A stretch of 64,000 nucleotides of DNA from Leuctra nigra (taxonomy: Eukaryota > Arthropoda > Insecta > Plecoptera > Leuctridae), in the NCBI GenBank assembly GCA_934045905.1, contig OW203764.1, forward strand, positions 34,513,629 through 34,577,628. Direction: 5' to 3'. The position numbers and the translations under genes are program-made. Positions 27,799 through 39,743 of the stretch are shown here, piece by piece. The notes under the pieces were generated by a model. The model made no database searches and was not told where the DNA came from. It worked only from the letters and a program-made list of their open reading frames with translations. Positions within the stretch are counted from its first letter, which is position 1, and each line of letters begins with the position of its first letter.

Positions 27799-27904
27799 AA
27801 AATAGTTTACCACATCAAAAATTAATTCTGAGAAAAATATATTAATGATACCTAGCAAGGATCAATTGGCACAGATTTTATGTTTTGATGTGGTAAACTA
27901 TTTT
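27799..27904. mobile_element. Short MITE-like inverted repeat
   Basis: Perfect 22-bp inverted ends: AAAATAGTTTACCACATCAAAA at 27799-27820 and its complement at 27883-27904, separated by 62 bp of AT-rich sequence. No coding capacity. Typical of a very small non-autonomous DNA element. Confidence 0.75.
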
Positions 27905-28110
27905 ACCAGTACCCTATGAAGTGTTAACCTCCTTAGAAATGGTTTATATCTGGCATATTGTGCATGTTGATAACATTGAACATATGTGCAGTAACTCACT
28001 GATAAGCGAACCTATGTATTGCATGCAATATAATAAGGTGTAAAAGATTTACGAATCAATAGGTCTTAGATGTCAGATGGAAAATTAAGTACACATAGAC
28101 ATTTCGTTAA

Positions 28111-28617
28111 GGTGGTGCAACGCTCGGCCGTTCTAGAAATTTGAGATAAAAATATGTTTCATAAGTGGGTGTTTGATAGGATGTTCACATGATCAATCTG
28201 ATTGTATATTAGTAGCACTCTTTCATTTTTGCTTCGTGCGTCGGTTATTCAACTAAACCACTCAAAACTATGAAATTTCCTAAACGGTTGGAGACCAAAC
28301 CCGAGAACCGATTGATCCCACATTTTAATCATGATTAGATAAAAGAAAAACTTAGGGTTATCACTTGGCACATTAATAAAATTTAATTCATACTTCACCC
28401 AGTGAGACTTGAAAATAGCTACATTTTCACCAAAAATCAACTGATTATTACTAATTAACGAAGAAAAAAAATAAAAATTTACCAAGTGATAACCTAAGTT
28501 TGTCTTTTATCAAATCATGATTCAATTTTCAAATCATTTGGTCAACCCATTTTGTCTCCAATCGTGTCCAAAAATGTGCCTGCAACACGCGGCAAAATCG
28601 CTCGCGCTTGCAGCACC
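28111..28617. mobile_element. 507-bp inverted-repeat element flanked by TTAA
   Basis: TTAA occurs at 28107-28110 and 28618-28621. The ends match as GGTGGTGCAACGC and, reverse-complemented, GGTGCTGCAAGCGC. Internally an imperfect inverted repeat of about 85 bp joins 28290-28375 to 28480-28560 (ggttggagac...acttggca against its complement). A TTAA duplication is characteristic of piggyBac-type insertion, but these ends do not start with the usual CCC, so the superfamily is left open. Confidence 0.6.
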
Positions 28618-28735
28618 TTAATTGAGCTTTAATATTATTACCTTGTTCAATTCTTGAACTATTTCATTACAAAATTAATAAAGTCTCTTTACACGGTTCA
28701 ATGTTTCATTCTATTAGACGCGATTGAAGCAAATG

Positions 28736-28942
28736 TAGCACTCAACAAATCATAAAACGGTATTTGAACGAAACGGATTGGCTGCTGGTCAGGTTCCTTG
28801 ACAATCAATCCTTGCTATTATCAATGAAATCAGAGCTCACTTACTAGAGGTAGATGATAAGTTAGTATGGACTTCATCGGATGATGCCCAACAGTCATTG
28901 TCAGTTAATTCTCAAATACCGTTTTATTTTTTGTTGGGTGTA
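28736..28942. mobile_element. MITE with 33-bp terminal inverted repeats
   Basis: Left end GTAGCACTCAACAAATCATA+AAACGGTATTTGA; the right end, reverse-complemented, is GGTACACCCAACAAAAAATA+AAACGGTATTTGA. A TA dinucleotide lies at each outer edge, as in Tc1/mariner-derived MITEs. About 207 bp, non-coding. Confidence 0.75.
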
Positions 28943-29084
28943 CCTACGTTTCATTTGGACCAGCTCATAATTTTCCTTATATTAATTCATTATTGAATTT
29001 AATGAATTCAGTGAAACGTTGAACCTTGTTAACTAGGCTTAACATTTAGATGCGTCAGTAGTTGGATGTGTGACCGTTCAAGTA

Positions 29085-29290
29085 TTGCTCGCTCTAGTTG
29101 CGACCGTTGGTCCAGAGAGACTGGGGTCGTTCGATGTTGGTGTGACGACCTCCCATCACCTGTCCTATTTGAGCAACAGTATGGGTTCGTGCTGTGAAAG
29201 TTACATCGTCGGGGCATAACGACCCCTCGCCTGAAATCCAGAAGTTGTGAATCTTCAACTTTGACCTCCTGACGCGTCGTTGTAAACAAA
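29085..29290 (+). repeat. Dispersed repeat with GTGACGACC core (copy 2)
   Basis: Contains 'gagagactggggtcgtt', 'ggtgtgacgacctcccatcacct', 'gcaacagtatgggtt' and 'cttcaactttgacctcctgacg'. These are in the same order as the better-preserved plus-strand copy near 47150-47340. Minus-strand open frames over it have no recognisable protein content. Confidence 0.4.
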
Positions 29291-29454
29291 CTTCAGCGTG
29301 ATCAGAGGAATGGCCTACTGGAAGACAACACATCGTACATAGATGTGTTTCGTAAATGTTTAAATTACACAAGTGCTCTTTTGTATTTTCTAAAATTATT
29401 GAACAAATTAGAAATATAATAATGAGCAAGAAGACTAGAAATAGAAACGAGTTT

Positions 29455-30048
29455 AGCTAAGAAAACGCTTTGTGTAACGCGTTGGGGAGCGAGCCTTCGT
29501 ATTGTATGCGCTTTGATATGCGTTTGCAAGTCTCTGCTCTACATGCCTTGGAACTCAAACATCAAGAAGGCAGTGATAATACAATTCAAATTCTTGGCAT
29601 ACATTTGCAAATATTTCAAGATTATTGAATAAAATGTCCTTAAAATGAAAATAGCTTTAAAAATAAAACGACAGATTAGTCCGATAATTGGCAAAAATAA
29701 CTAAAAAATTAGTCCCAATGATGAGTGACCATGCAAAGTTTTAAGTCGTTTGGTCAAACGGTTCTAGTTAAAAATTCGAAAGATAACCGAATGTATTTAT
29801 TTTAATTTTAACCAATTAAGACTATAAGACTGCCTCATACTGTGACAAATTTCGCTGTGGGCTACAGTTTTATCAACCAATCAACGGATCCCGTTCAAAA
29901 ACAATCCCAGAGACCGCTTAGATTATTAGTATGTGTGCAAAATTTTCAGATCGATTGATTGAACTGTTTGACCATGGAGGCAAAAACACAAAAAACAAAC
30001 AAACGCACAGAGAAAGTGCCATAAGATACACGTGGTGACGCTCGCTTT
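29455..30048 (-). mobile_element. Helentron-like element, partly decayed
   Basis: Starts TAAGAAAACGCTTTGTGTAAC+GCGTTG (the 3' end in reverse) and finishes 'cagagaaagtgccataagat', 'acgtggtgacgctcgct', the family's 5' end in reverse. The conserved interior 'attttcagatcgattgattg' is present. About 594 bp, so shorter than the 890-bp copies through internal loss. Confidence 0.55.
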
Positions 30049-30745
30049 AATTACCACACCTAATACGATGATTATCGGGTTTAGGAACAGCGACGCAATT
30101 ACCACCTCTCACACATTAATATTGCTAACAATTAATCTGGTTTTTATAAGCTTAATAATAATTTAATGCGCATTGAACAATGGTTTAAAATATGGTTTCT
30201 CTACGTGACAACATTACTAAAATCTCTCATCTGCAAGTGCTCGCATGAAACAAAGAATGGCCAGGGGATTAGCATCGATAGAAATACTAACAATTGGACT
30301 GATCTATTTATAATCGACCAATCAGCGATTCAGCATCGACATAAACCTCCGTTTGAGCTTAAATTCAACTAAAAGTTGCCTCCAGTGCCTGGCCGCACTC
30401 ATGAGCAAGAAAAGCTCTCCGACTGAGCTTAACGGATAAAGTGAGGGTTTGGGGGGAGGGGAGGTCCCCAATGCAGCTTAAATAAGCCCATTGGGAACTC
30501 AAAGCACGATCTCTGTAGTCATCCGTGCCCCTTCCCCTCCCTTCCCCCTACCATCCGCCATCAACCTCCTTCCTCCACCGAAACCCTTCAACAGAAAAAC
30601 AAGACAAATAAAAAACTAAGTGATGAGTGATAGCAATTCGGCGGGAATGACTGGAGAACGAATAACAAGTGTTATTACTAACTGTGATAAATAATAATGG
30701 AATACGTCTCCAGACGTGTGTTAGAGAACAGAGACTTTGTATTGG

Positions 30746-31089
30746 CGAGAGTAACTCTTATGGCACTTTCCCTGCTTGTATGTTTTTGTCTCTGTTTTTG
30801 TAGGTCAGCCCAGGTCACACCTTCCAACCAATCGATATGAAATTTTGCACACAAACTAATGACCCTACCAGTGGTCGTGGGTATAGTTTTTGAGCAAAAT
30901 CATCTGATTGCTTGACAAGAGAAATGCACCGTTTGTGTGATAAAATTCAAACTTTACGTGGATGGAATGTTTTCCATCATTTTATGAGATATGGGCGATT
31001 TTTAGGCAAATCGGTCAAAAAAACTTAATTCTCAATTTTAGCGTTTTTTAAATGTATTTCATCGGGAAAGAAATGTTCACTGTTTCTTG
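30746..31089 (+). mobile_element. Helentron-like element cut by the assembly gap
   Basis: Begins GCGAGAGTAACTCTTATGGCA and continues with 'ttgtaggtcagcccaggtcac', 'ccaatcgatatgaaattttgcacac'. The rest is lost in the N gap that starts at 31090. The far side of the gap does not obviously resume the element. Confidence 0.5.
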
Positions 31090-31289
31090 NNNNNNNNNNN
31101 NNNNNNNNNNNNNNNNNNNNNNNNNNNNNNNNNNNNNNNNNNNNNNNNNNNNNNNNNNNNNNNNNNNNNNNNNNNNNNNNNNNNNNNNNNNNNNNNNNNN
31201 NNNNNNNNNNNNNNNNNNNNNNNNNNNNNNNNNNNNNNNNNNNNNNNNNNNNNNNNNNNNNNNNNNNNNNNNNNNNNNNNNNNNNNNNN
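31090..31289. other. Assembly gap (200 N)
   Basis: Exactly 200 N. A round number suggests a placeholder of unknown true length. It lies in intron 2, inside or next to a repeat copy. Confidence 0.99.
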
Positions 31290-34044
31290 TCGCCGGTTTA
31301 TCTCCCAGTCACTCGCTCGCTCCTTTGGCTACATGCAGATGCGGACGCTGTGCATACGAGAGTGCGGGGAAAGTGCGCGAATTACATTTTAATTTATAAT
31401 TGTGTGAATGGTTAAACGGGACACCTTTTCCTGGACTGGCATAGATCGGTTTATGTTGGTAAAGTCGTAATGAACAAAATGCTTAGACTTATGAATATTT
31501 TTTTTTAAATGTGTACAATTTAATTAATTTGATACCCAACTATCTCAATAACTCTATAACTGTGCCTCAAAGGTACTAGGCCGAAAATACGTTTTCAATG
31601 CGTTTCAGACTGTTACAAAGATGTGATCAAGCTACCAATTGCTTTTGGCAATGTCTACTAGAAGTATTCTCATACACAATGACTCATGTCACCATTACAA
31701 ATATGATTGGATGAATGCAGAATTACTGTATTTTTAGACATCCAAGAATAATTGAAATTGTCTTCCGGCCTTCTACTTCTGAGGTACAGATATATAAAGT
31801 TTTAAATACATTTTGGGAAAGATGCGTTTACTAAATAGTAAGTAGTACAAAGATTCGAACTAAAAACTAACCATTCTCATGACGCATAGACTTCAAAAAT
31901 GAAGTCACTATAAATATATCTTCTAGTTTTCGAGTGAATCGGTCGTCTTCTAGCATTGCTTTGCATAAGTAATTACAGCGTTTCTTTCTGTTGCTTTTCA
32001 ATGAATTCGAGAGTGGAATTCTTTTACATTTGGCGGCAGAGGAATGGATGGGAGCTGTACAAAGAGTAGACGCCAGTTGAAAATGTATTATGTCGGTGAT
32101 AGTATTCTCCGAGCCACGAGCCTAGCCAACAAAATCAATAACACTTTTACAAGAGATGTACGGAATGAACCGTCTCAAAGTTTAATGCATCTATTTGGGA
32201 TATTCAACTTGAATTGTTTTCAACATTGACAATATGAAGGACAATTCGTCAGAGTAGCGTCACAAAATGGTTGAAGTGTCATTTTATCTGAACACGCCAG
32301 ATGAAGAAAAGAATCCTCTAAAATTCTTTCGTTTTCCGTGCTCTTGATATGGAAAGGCTTTATATGTTTTCAAGTGATGTGATACAAATCGTGGGCAACA
32401 TTTCAATCTCTTATATTTTCTTCTTTCGCTTCACCGACAATCCATAAATCTATATATATTATGGACCGTCACCAGGGACCGAGCGAAACAGATTTGGCAT
32501 GGAACATATCGAAATATTGTGATATTTTCAATAATTCTGACGTCATAGCTTTGTTTCACATTCCACCATGAGGAACGTAACGTCGTCTTTGGACTTAGAC
32601 GCTAAAGACATCTGAACTACGTATACTTATTAGTTCTTTAAAGCAAGGAATTCAATAATTTAAATAATAAATATATACATTTTTACCTTTTTCTTCAATT
32701 AATTAAGTACACATTTACATATTCATTATACTGGTAACATATCTATAATACGATAGGCGTACTAATACACTTATCTTATGTATTCAAATTCTTCACCTTC
32801 ATCATTTATTCCTCTCTCTTTTCTCTTCTTCCCCCTCTCTCCTCTCTCCAACACGAACATTTCTTTCCTCTCCACTCCCTTTGTCTTCACATCAACCCGC
32901 ATCTGCTTCTCCCATCTATCTCTGGTCCACTCTCCTTCTCATCTCTCTCTTTTCAAATGACACGTAAGTGGAGTCTTTACACATCCATTGCTCCTCAACT
33001 TCCATACAGTTTCAAACGCTGTCTTTCAACTAAACATCGTATGCACAAACGTTTTTCTCATAATCTTGTCACTATACCGCACCACTTCTCAAAACAGTTT
33101 TTCTCTGCTTGAATTATAGTCTTCTCTCCGTCCTATCCCATCGACCAAGTTAAGTACCATATGTATACGTTTATAGAAATATTTTAGAGCGTGTATATTA
33201 ATGTTTTTATTTTTTGAAATAAAATCTTAGCTTTTCAATGAGTTTTTAAGCTTCGGGTAAAAAAAAAGCTTCTACTTTCATTTCCTTGTGAATTCGTACA
33301 ATATTCTCGTATTTTCTAGAAGTATGCTTTGATGTATGATGTTCGTTATTACAGGTATTACATTTCCCGCCATTTATAGGAAATTCATTGAAATCATTGT
33401 TCGCATTCTACAGATAAATTTCTCACAGATAAACAAAAGGTATTCATAATAATGGACTGAATGTAGACAGTGATTTGTTTAGTCTGATGGGCGGCCCTTC
33501 TTCGCTTTTACGAAATATTTGAATATAATCGTCAGCTAATTATAAAAAATTATTAGCTGCACAGATAAAGTACAATGTAATACGGGCTTTACAATAATAA
33601 GCATGGAAATGGGTGTTTACGGCTGTACCTGAAATGTTTACTTATACTTTTCATTTTATCCTCGATTATTAAACTTACTTACAAAAAATATGAATAGCTA
33701 TAGAATAGATTGATTAAACCAGAGATTGAAATGTAGTTTCAACGTTGTAGCGAATAACATAAAATTGAAATGTAGCACTTATAGCTGTTTGTAGATTACT
33801 ATTCGTTAATAGTCGTTACTATATTCTTCGTAGTTAGGTATTATTTATCCGGAACATGTAAATTTCTTTAAAAAAAACAATAATACTCACTCAGTTTTGA
33901 GAGAAACCGAATAAATGTATTTTATAAAACCTACGAACTTCTATAAACATCTACAACAAATACTACAAACGGCTACACATTTCTTATACAGTTCATTCAA
34001 TTGATCTTTCAAGCTTGCGATGCACTGAAAGTTCTTTGAATTAT

Positions 34045-34859
34045 TGAGCGAGCGAAGCGAGCGTCTCCTTTTGGCTCTTTTGGCACGGAGCTCTGTTTTT
34101 TTTTTTTTTTTTTTTTTTCTGTTAATAGCCGATACACAGGTTGCACTGTTTCAGCGATCGATCTGAAATTTTGCACACATGTAAAACAAACCTTCTTTGT
34201 TTGCAGACCCAAATTTTTTTGAAATCCATTCATTGGTTAAAATTTAAATAAATATCTCCTGATAGGCTGAAAAATGAAAACGGTCTTCGATAATTCTGAT
34301 CAAACTCATATTTTGGCTATGCAGGTCAGAGTTTTTCTTCGATCGAGCTGAAATTTTGCACACATGTAAACCCAACCTTATCTGTTTGCAGGCCCTAATT
34401 ATATTTGAAATATTTGAAATTTGAAATTGGTTAAAATTTAAATAAATATCTCCTGATAGGCTGAAACATGAAAACGGTCTTCGATAATTCAGATCAAACT
34501 CATATTTTGCATGATCATTAAGACCAATATTGTCTCTTATTTTACAAAATTTCATCCCAGTCAGTTAAGAACGTATGAACTTATTGACATTTTTAATATC
34601 TGTCAGTAATGAAGTATCGAAAGTAATGTTTTCCAGTGCCACTTGAATTGAATCTGATTTGCTATATTTACCAGGGTGCTTAGATACTATTTTCAAGTAT
34701 CGATGAAAAGCATAATATACTTTTTTATTGATTGAGTGATCATATTTCAATTAAATGTGGATGTATATGTTTTCTTTGGGTTGTGTACGCATTTCCGGTT
34801 CGAGTATTTGCACGTACCCGTGCTCGCTCATCAACGCGTCACACTGAGCGTTTTCCTAG
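34045..34859 (+). mobile_element. Helentron-like element, full length (815 bp)
   Basis: Starts TGAGCGAGCGAAGCGAGCGTC after an A/T-rich flank ending in T. It has a poly-T tract at 34096-34118, then the 'gatcgatctgaaattttgcac' module, which recurs in an altered form 180 bp later. It ends CGTGCTCGCTCATCAACGCG, hairpin AACGC/GCGTT (one base changed), TTTTCCTAG, then T. The subterminal TGAGCGAGC at one end is the reverse complement of GCTCGCTCA at the other. Confidence 0.7.
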
Positions 34860-35482
34860 TTAATCAATGGAAAGTGCAGTGGAATATTCAACCCCCTTAC
34901 TGACCAACAGGTATTCTATGAATAAATCAATATGCACACCTCAAGGATATTTTCGTTTGAGTATTTTGCTATATCACGTGATTCGTAATGATATTAATTA
35001 TGATTCAGCTGATTTTGAATACGCGATCAGAAGACCGTAGGCGCTGTCGGCTGTAAAAGGAATGCAATGGAAAAAGGAGCAGGAAATGTAATTTGATATC
35101 AAGGTTTTCATGGTACTCTCTAGGGATGACCCAAATTAAAATAACTTTCCAAAACCTGGATACTTTTTCATGATCTTTTTAAGAAAATTAATAATAAACA
35201 TTAGTTCATTTGAATAGATTGTTTGTGAGATTTCTGAAGTTACTTTGTATGTATATATGTAACAAAAAGGTAAACACATAGAAATCAAAACATTGGGTGT
35301 GTAGATGTATTTCTGTACATTTCTGATCCATCCATCCCCTGTTCTTTTGAATTTGATCACTATCAGTTTCTGAATAATCTCATTAAAGTCATCAGCACAC
35401 TCCACTAGTAATTGATGTATGACAACTTAGAGACAACAATATAATAGGTCGCAATTTTTCTCCTTTAAAAAAGTGTGAGATA

Positions 35483-35640
35483 CAGTTTGGACACGAAAGT
35501 CTGAATTCCTATCAGATGGAGCCACCGTCAGTTGTTCTGCTAGGCCGAGATAGACTTCATTGCGCGCTCACCTTGGAATGTACTCTTTCTCAGCCTAGCA
35601 GAATTCCTGACTACCACCCGACTGTAAGTTTCAGAACAGA
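35483..35640. mobile_element. Fold-back MITE, copy 1 (left of the exon 3 array)
   Basis: Central hairpin: TTCTGCTAGGCCGAGATAGA against TCTTTCTCAGCCTAGCAGAA, with GGAGCCACCGTCAGTTG before it. It is a diverged copy of the element at 37127-37302. The outer arms are more decayed here, so the ends are approximate. Confidence 0.65.
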
Positions 35641-35893
35641 TTCCACTACCAACTCAATAAAAAAAATATGACAAAATGTGATCAGAAAGATTCCTCAAGG
35701 TCTAAGAATTAATATGCATCCGACGCCTGTGACCAAAACTTGGAACTATAAGCGTACGGCGAGATTTTTCAACTGGCGAGCTATACTCGTCAATCCAAAG
35801 GATGGCCACTTAGAACATGGCGAGTTGTGTTCGTCAAAGAAAGCCAATTTAAAGCAGAAAAACTGAAAATAGTATAATATACTCTTGTTGCAG

Positions 35894-36653
35894 TGCCTCC
35901 TGACATCCTGAACGACGAGACCAGCGCGGACATGTCGGCGCAGGAGGGTGACAACGCGACCTTGACGTGCAAGGCGACGGGACATCCCCAGCCGCGTGTG
36001 ACGTGGAGGCGGGAGGACGGCGATCTAACATCTCTCTTGTTGCAGTGCCTGCTGACATCCTGAACGACGAGACCAGCGCGGACATGTCGGCGCAGGAGGG
36101 TGACAACGCGACCTTGACGTGCAAGGCGACGGGACATCCCCAGCCGCGTGTGACGTGGAGGCGAGAGGACGGCGATCTAACATCTCTCTTGTTGCAGTGC
36201 CTCCTGACATCCTGAACGACGAGACCAGCGCGGACATGTCGGCGCAGGAGGGTGACAACGCGACCTTGACGTGCAAGGCGACGGGACATCCCCAGCCGCG
36301 TGTGACGTGGAGGCGGGAGGACGGCGATCTAACATCTCTCTTGTTGCAGTGCCTCCTGACATCCTGAACGACGAGACCAGCGCGGACATGTCGGCGCAGG
36401 AGGGTGACAACGCGACCTTGACGTGCAAGGCGACGGGACATCCCCAGCCGCGTGTGACGTGGAGGCGGGAGGACGGCGATCTAACATCTCTCTTGTTGCA
36501 GTGCCTGCTGACATCCTGAACGACGAGACCAGCGCGGACATGTCGGCGCAGGAGGGTGACAACGCGACCTTGACGTGCAAGGCGACGGGACATCCCCAGC
36601 CGCGTGTGACGTGGAGGCGAGAGGACGGCGATCTAACATCTCTCTTGTTGCAG
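35894..36653 (+). repeat. Five extra 152-bp copies of acceptor plus exon 3 start
   Basis: Five units of exactly 152 bp start at 35894, 36046, 36198, 36350 and 36502; the sixth (36654) is the intact exon. Each contains the first 129 or so bases of exon 3, then 'atctaacatctctcttgttgcag', which recreates the branch/acceptor region. None of the five has a splice donor. Because 152 is not a multiple of three, entry at any of the first five acceptors reads ...REDGDLTSLLLQCLLTS then stop. Units differ at two sites only (cctC/Gctg and ggcgG/Agagg). In order they are CG, GA, CG, CG, GA, CA, which suggests a three-unit block duplicated once. Confidence 0.93.
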
Positions 36654-36824
36654 TGCCTCCTGACATCCTGAACGACGAGACCAGCGCGGACATGTCGGCG
36701 CAGGAGGGTGACAACGCGACCTTGACGTGCAAGGCGACGGGACATCCCCAGCCGCGTGTGACGTGGAGGCGAGAGGACGGCGAGCCGATCATCATGCATC
36801 GAGCTCCTCGAGAGACGGTTAAAG
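36654..36824 (+). CDS. DIP/lachesin-like IgSF receptor, exon coding N-terminal half of Ig domain 2
   Basis: Encodes VPPDILNDETSADMSAQEGD, then NATLTCKATGHPQPRVTWRR and EDGEPIIMHRAPRETVK. The first Val is split with exon 2. TLTCKA-G-P-P-VTWRR is a textbook I-set B-to-C strand region, and its Cys should pair with YLC in the next exon. NAT is a possible N-glycosylation site. VPPDI at the Ig1-Ig2 junction and WRREDG are patterns I recall from insect DIPs. The acceptor is ctcttgttgcag|TG (phase 1) and the donor is AAAG|gtgagt (phase 1). It is the only one of six tandem copies with the exon's 3' part (gagccgatcatcatgc...) and a donor, so it is the copy that can give full-length protein. Confidence 0.95.
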
Positions 36825-37126
36825 GTGAGTCGCACACATCTTACTAAACTAAGTTTCAATAAATAATTCTGGCACAAAAAATTAGAGCGCCTAGCAATTG
36901 CTCTCTTACAAAATAAACAAAACTAAAATTTGATTTAGATTGTTTAACCAACCGATTGTTTACTTGATATAATGTTCGAGTTTTGTTGTATTGGTCCTTT
37001 AATTGGTAATGGTTTAGACATGGTGATATTCTTTATATCTTACTAATCAGAAAATGAGATTGCATAATGATAAATATGATGATCATATTATGATTTGTTG
37101 CATGGACATTTGATATTTGTCAAATA

Positions 37127-37302
37127 CAGTTCGTACAACTTATGTCTGAACTCTTACCAGACGGAGCCACCGTCAGTTGTTCTATTAGGCCGAGAAAGAC
37201 TTCATTGCACGCTCACCTTGCAATGCAGTCTTTCTCGGCCTAGCAGATTAACTGACTAGCAGCGCATTCTGTTGAGAGTTCATACATACGTTGAACGAAC
37301 TG
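37127..37302. mobile_element. Fold-back MITE, copy 2 (right of exon 3)
   Basis: Outer inverted ends of 28 bp: CAGTTCGTACAACTTATGTC+TGAACTCT against the complement of AGAGTTCATACATACGTTGA+ACGAACTG, with three mismatches. An inner hairpin pairs AGGCCGAGAAAGACT with AGTCTTTCTCGGCCT around a loop with 'cacgctcaccttgc'. 176 bp, non-coding. A second copy lies at 35483-35640, so the two bracket the exon 3 array. Confidence 0.8.
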
Positions 37303-37389
37303 TGTGTTTCATGGAGAAAGAAGTGTTCACTGCTCTTTGGCTTCACAGCTGTCTCCAAGGTTTGTAGAGCAGCAATGTTCTTCGCATGC

Positions 37390-37437
37390 AAGACGACGGC
37401 TAAGCTTATAAACGCGTTACACAGAGCGTATTCCTAG
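37390..37437 (+). mobile_element. Helentron-like 3' end fragment
   Basis: Has AAACGCGTTACACAGAGCGT+ATTCCTAG followed by T, that is, the family's terminal hairpin and CTAG-T. The upstream part is too diverged to delimit. Confidence 0.5.
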
Positions 37438-39690
37438 TATTCTAATTCTCCTCTCAGCACTACATTGGTACGTATGAAGAGATGATTGCTCTTCATTTCA
37501 CTGCGTCAGGTCAAGTTGAACTTGACTGCAATGCTGTGACGTCACACAACTTAGTTTTCAATGACGCCATAAGTGTTCTATGGAGCAACCCTCTGAGTGC
37601 TGTACCTAGCCTCTGTCAACTCTGTTTTCCCTTCATTTGTAAGATAATTACACTCTCTAACAATTTCATATCGTCTTACAATTAGACAATTGTTTTATTT
37701 TTCGTCGTACAAATATAGATTCCATTACTTGTTTACTTTTATGAAAATCGTCCGCGATATCTCTGTTTTTGCTCATTATAATACAGTGTACCTTTCATGT
37801 TATTGGACTTTTACAATAGGATGTTATTTGAAGCTAGGTAGACACAAAGGATAGCAAATTTGCCTTTCTCTTCATAGAATATTCATTACCGCAGAATAAT
37901 ATTTCCATTTAGTTTGACGAGAAAGAAAACGTTGATAAGTTTAAGCCAAGCCACTGCTATGATTTCTCCGACTCTCCGGGTGTTAATTCAATTTATTCCG
38001 ATTTTAGCGAGTCTGCGTTTCGCTCGCGAGTTTCGTGCCGGCGGGCTCTCCCGGCATAATCGTCTAAAGCTTTGATTCTCCACCCAACCACCGACCTCCA
38101 CATGTAGAACGGAGAGATAGAACCGTGAACGTATTCTAATTGCCCTCTTTGAGTTCGCCCCAACACTTTGTCAGTGTCTCTACGCTCCGGCTTGCTCCGC
38201 CAGGTTCGCATTATCGCTCACAGCCCACCGGCAATCTTCGGATGTGTTCCGGATAATTACATTTCCATTAGCATTACACGTTTCATAATTTAGAATTGAA
38301 GTCGGCTGTGAGCGAGGGGATGGGATCATTTGACCTACATTTGTAGCTAACTTTCTGTTGTGACGTATTTCGGTGTTGTTCTCAGCTATTATTTAAAGGA
38401 TGGTGTCGATAATGTTTGTCCTGCTGCTGCTGCAATAATAATAATAATAATACTAGAGTCCAGTAAGTGCGAAGTTTTTAGTTTGTCATTTAGTTTGATC
38501 ACTAGCAGACTAAATTATATCACCAGGAAAACGCTTAGAGAACGCATCGTATCGAAAAGTAATGCAGTACAAAATTTTGCTAGAAATTCGTGAAAATTGA
38601 TATGCTACATTAAACTTTTAAACGCTCTTTTCGGATCATTAGCCATTTTGAAATTAGTATACTTCTATCATTCTACGGACATTTCATAAAAGTTTCTGTT
38701 GCTATGATTTATTTAATACATAGCGACCAATTGTTATTATTACGATGATAACAATTGATTTACAAATTTGAAATAAATTTTTCGGTGAAACCAAGAAACC
38801 TATATTGCTAGAAATCAATAGACTAACCAAGTGGGTAGATTATTAATGATCTTTTGTGAAAAATTGACATTATCCGTTTATTCATTTGATATGTAATCCG
38901 AAAACAATGTAACACAGGGATTAGTGCTTAAGTTTTGAATGCATGGAGAGGACGGATATTTAGTTCATGTTTGTATAACATTATGGAAAAAACTGAGTTG
39001 AATTTCATAACTCTGTTTTCGTTGTGCGGAAGCAAGTGAGATAAAGTGACGCTATTTGCAACCACTACCAAGTTGGTAACGACATTAGTATGTAACTAAA
39101 TGTACATAAAACTAAATAGAACTAGATATCTTTTAGTACACAAAGTTCAAGCTCGGGAAGACAAAAGAAGCATCACGACGAGGAGCTCTATCTGAAGAAC
39201 AAACTACGTACTTCAACTCTGCTTTGTCGTTCGACAGCCAGCTAATTAATGCACCACGTGATACATAAACAACGTGCGGTATGTGACCACGTATAGGGAT
39301 GCATAACCTCGCTCCCGAAGCCTGATTTGCGACGGAACTTCGGGCAAGTTCATGACTTGTTAACTTTGTTCCCACAGAGCGGAAGGCAATGAGCCTTACA
39401 GGTTAACTACACTTGATCACGTTAAGCGGTGTTACATGTTACCCACTACGTGCTGCTGGACAGTATAGAAGAAGAAGGACGTAAGTCCATTTAATCGATT
39501 TTAATAGGGAGTCTCATTAAAGAAATTATTGTAAATTTCATTAAAATTAATGACAAATACACTGTTAACCGGAAAAAATAAATTTTCATTCATAAAATAT
39601 CACAATGAAATTACATGTTACATTTTGGCGGAAAAATCTCTGTGTGACATATGTGAGCCCGGTGTTTCATTTCTAAGTCCACAACAATGT

Positions 39691-39743
39691 GTTACCATGG
39701 TGAATACTTTGTTGCCATGGCAATGCTGAGCCCCATGACGTCA
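39691..39743. promoter_or_regulatory. Possible RFX (X-box) pair with a CRE
   Basis: GTTACCATGGTGAA at 39691-39704 and GTTGCCATGGCAAT at 39711-39724 both fit the RFX consensus GTNRCC-N-RGYAAC, the second closely. A perfect CRE, TGACGTCA, follows at 39736-39743. The arrangement is suggestive only; short palindromes like this also occur by chance. Confidence 0.3.

Noticed and set aside
31052..31399. Open frames spanning the N gap
   Set aside because: Mostly unknown bases; the frame is open only because N codons are not read as stops.
36329..36877. 182-codon minus-strand open frame over the exon 3 array
   Set aside because: It exists because the antisense of the 152-bp unit has no stop in any of the frames it cycles through. 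The sense strand has clear Ig coding and splice sites.
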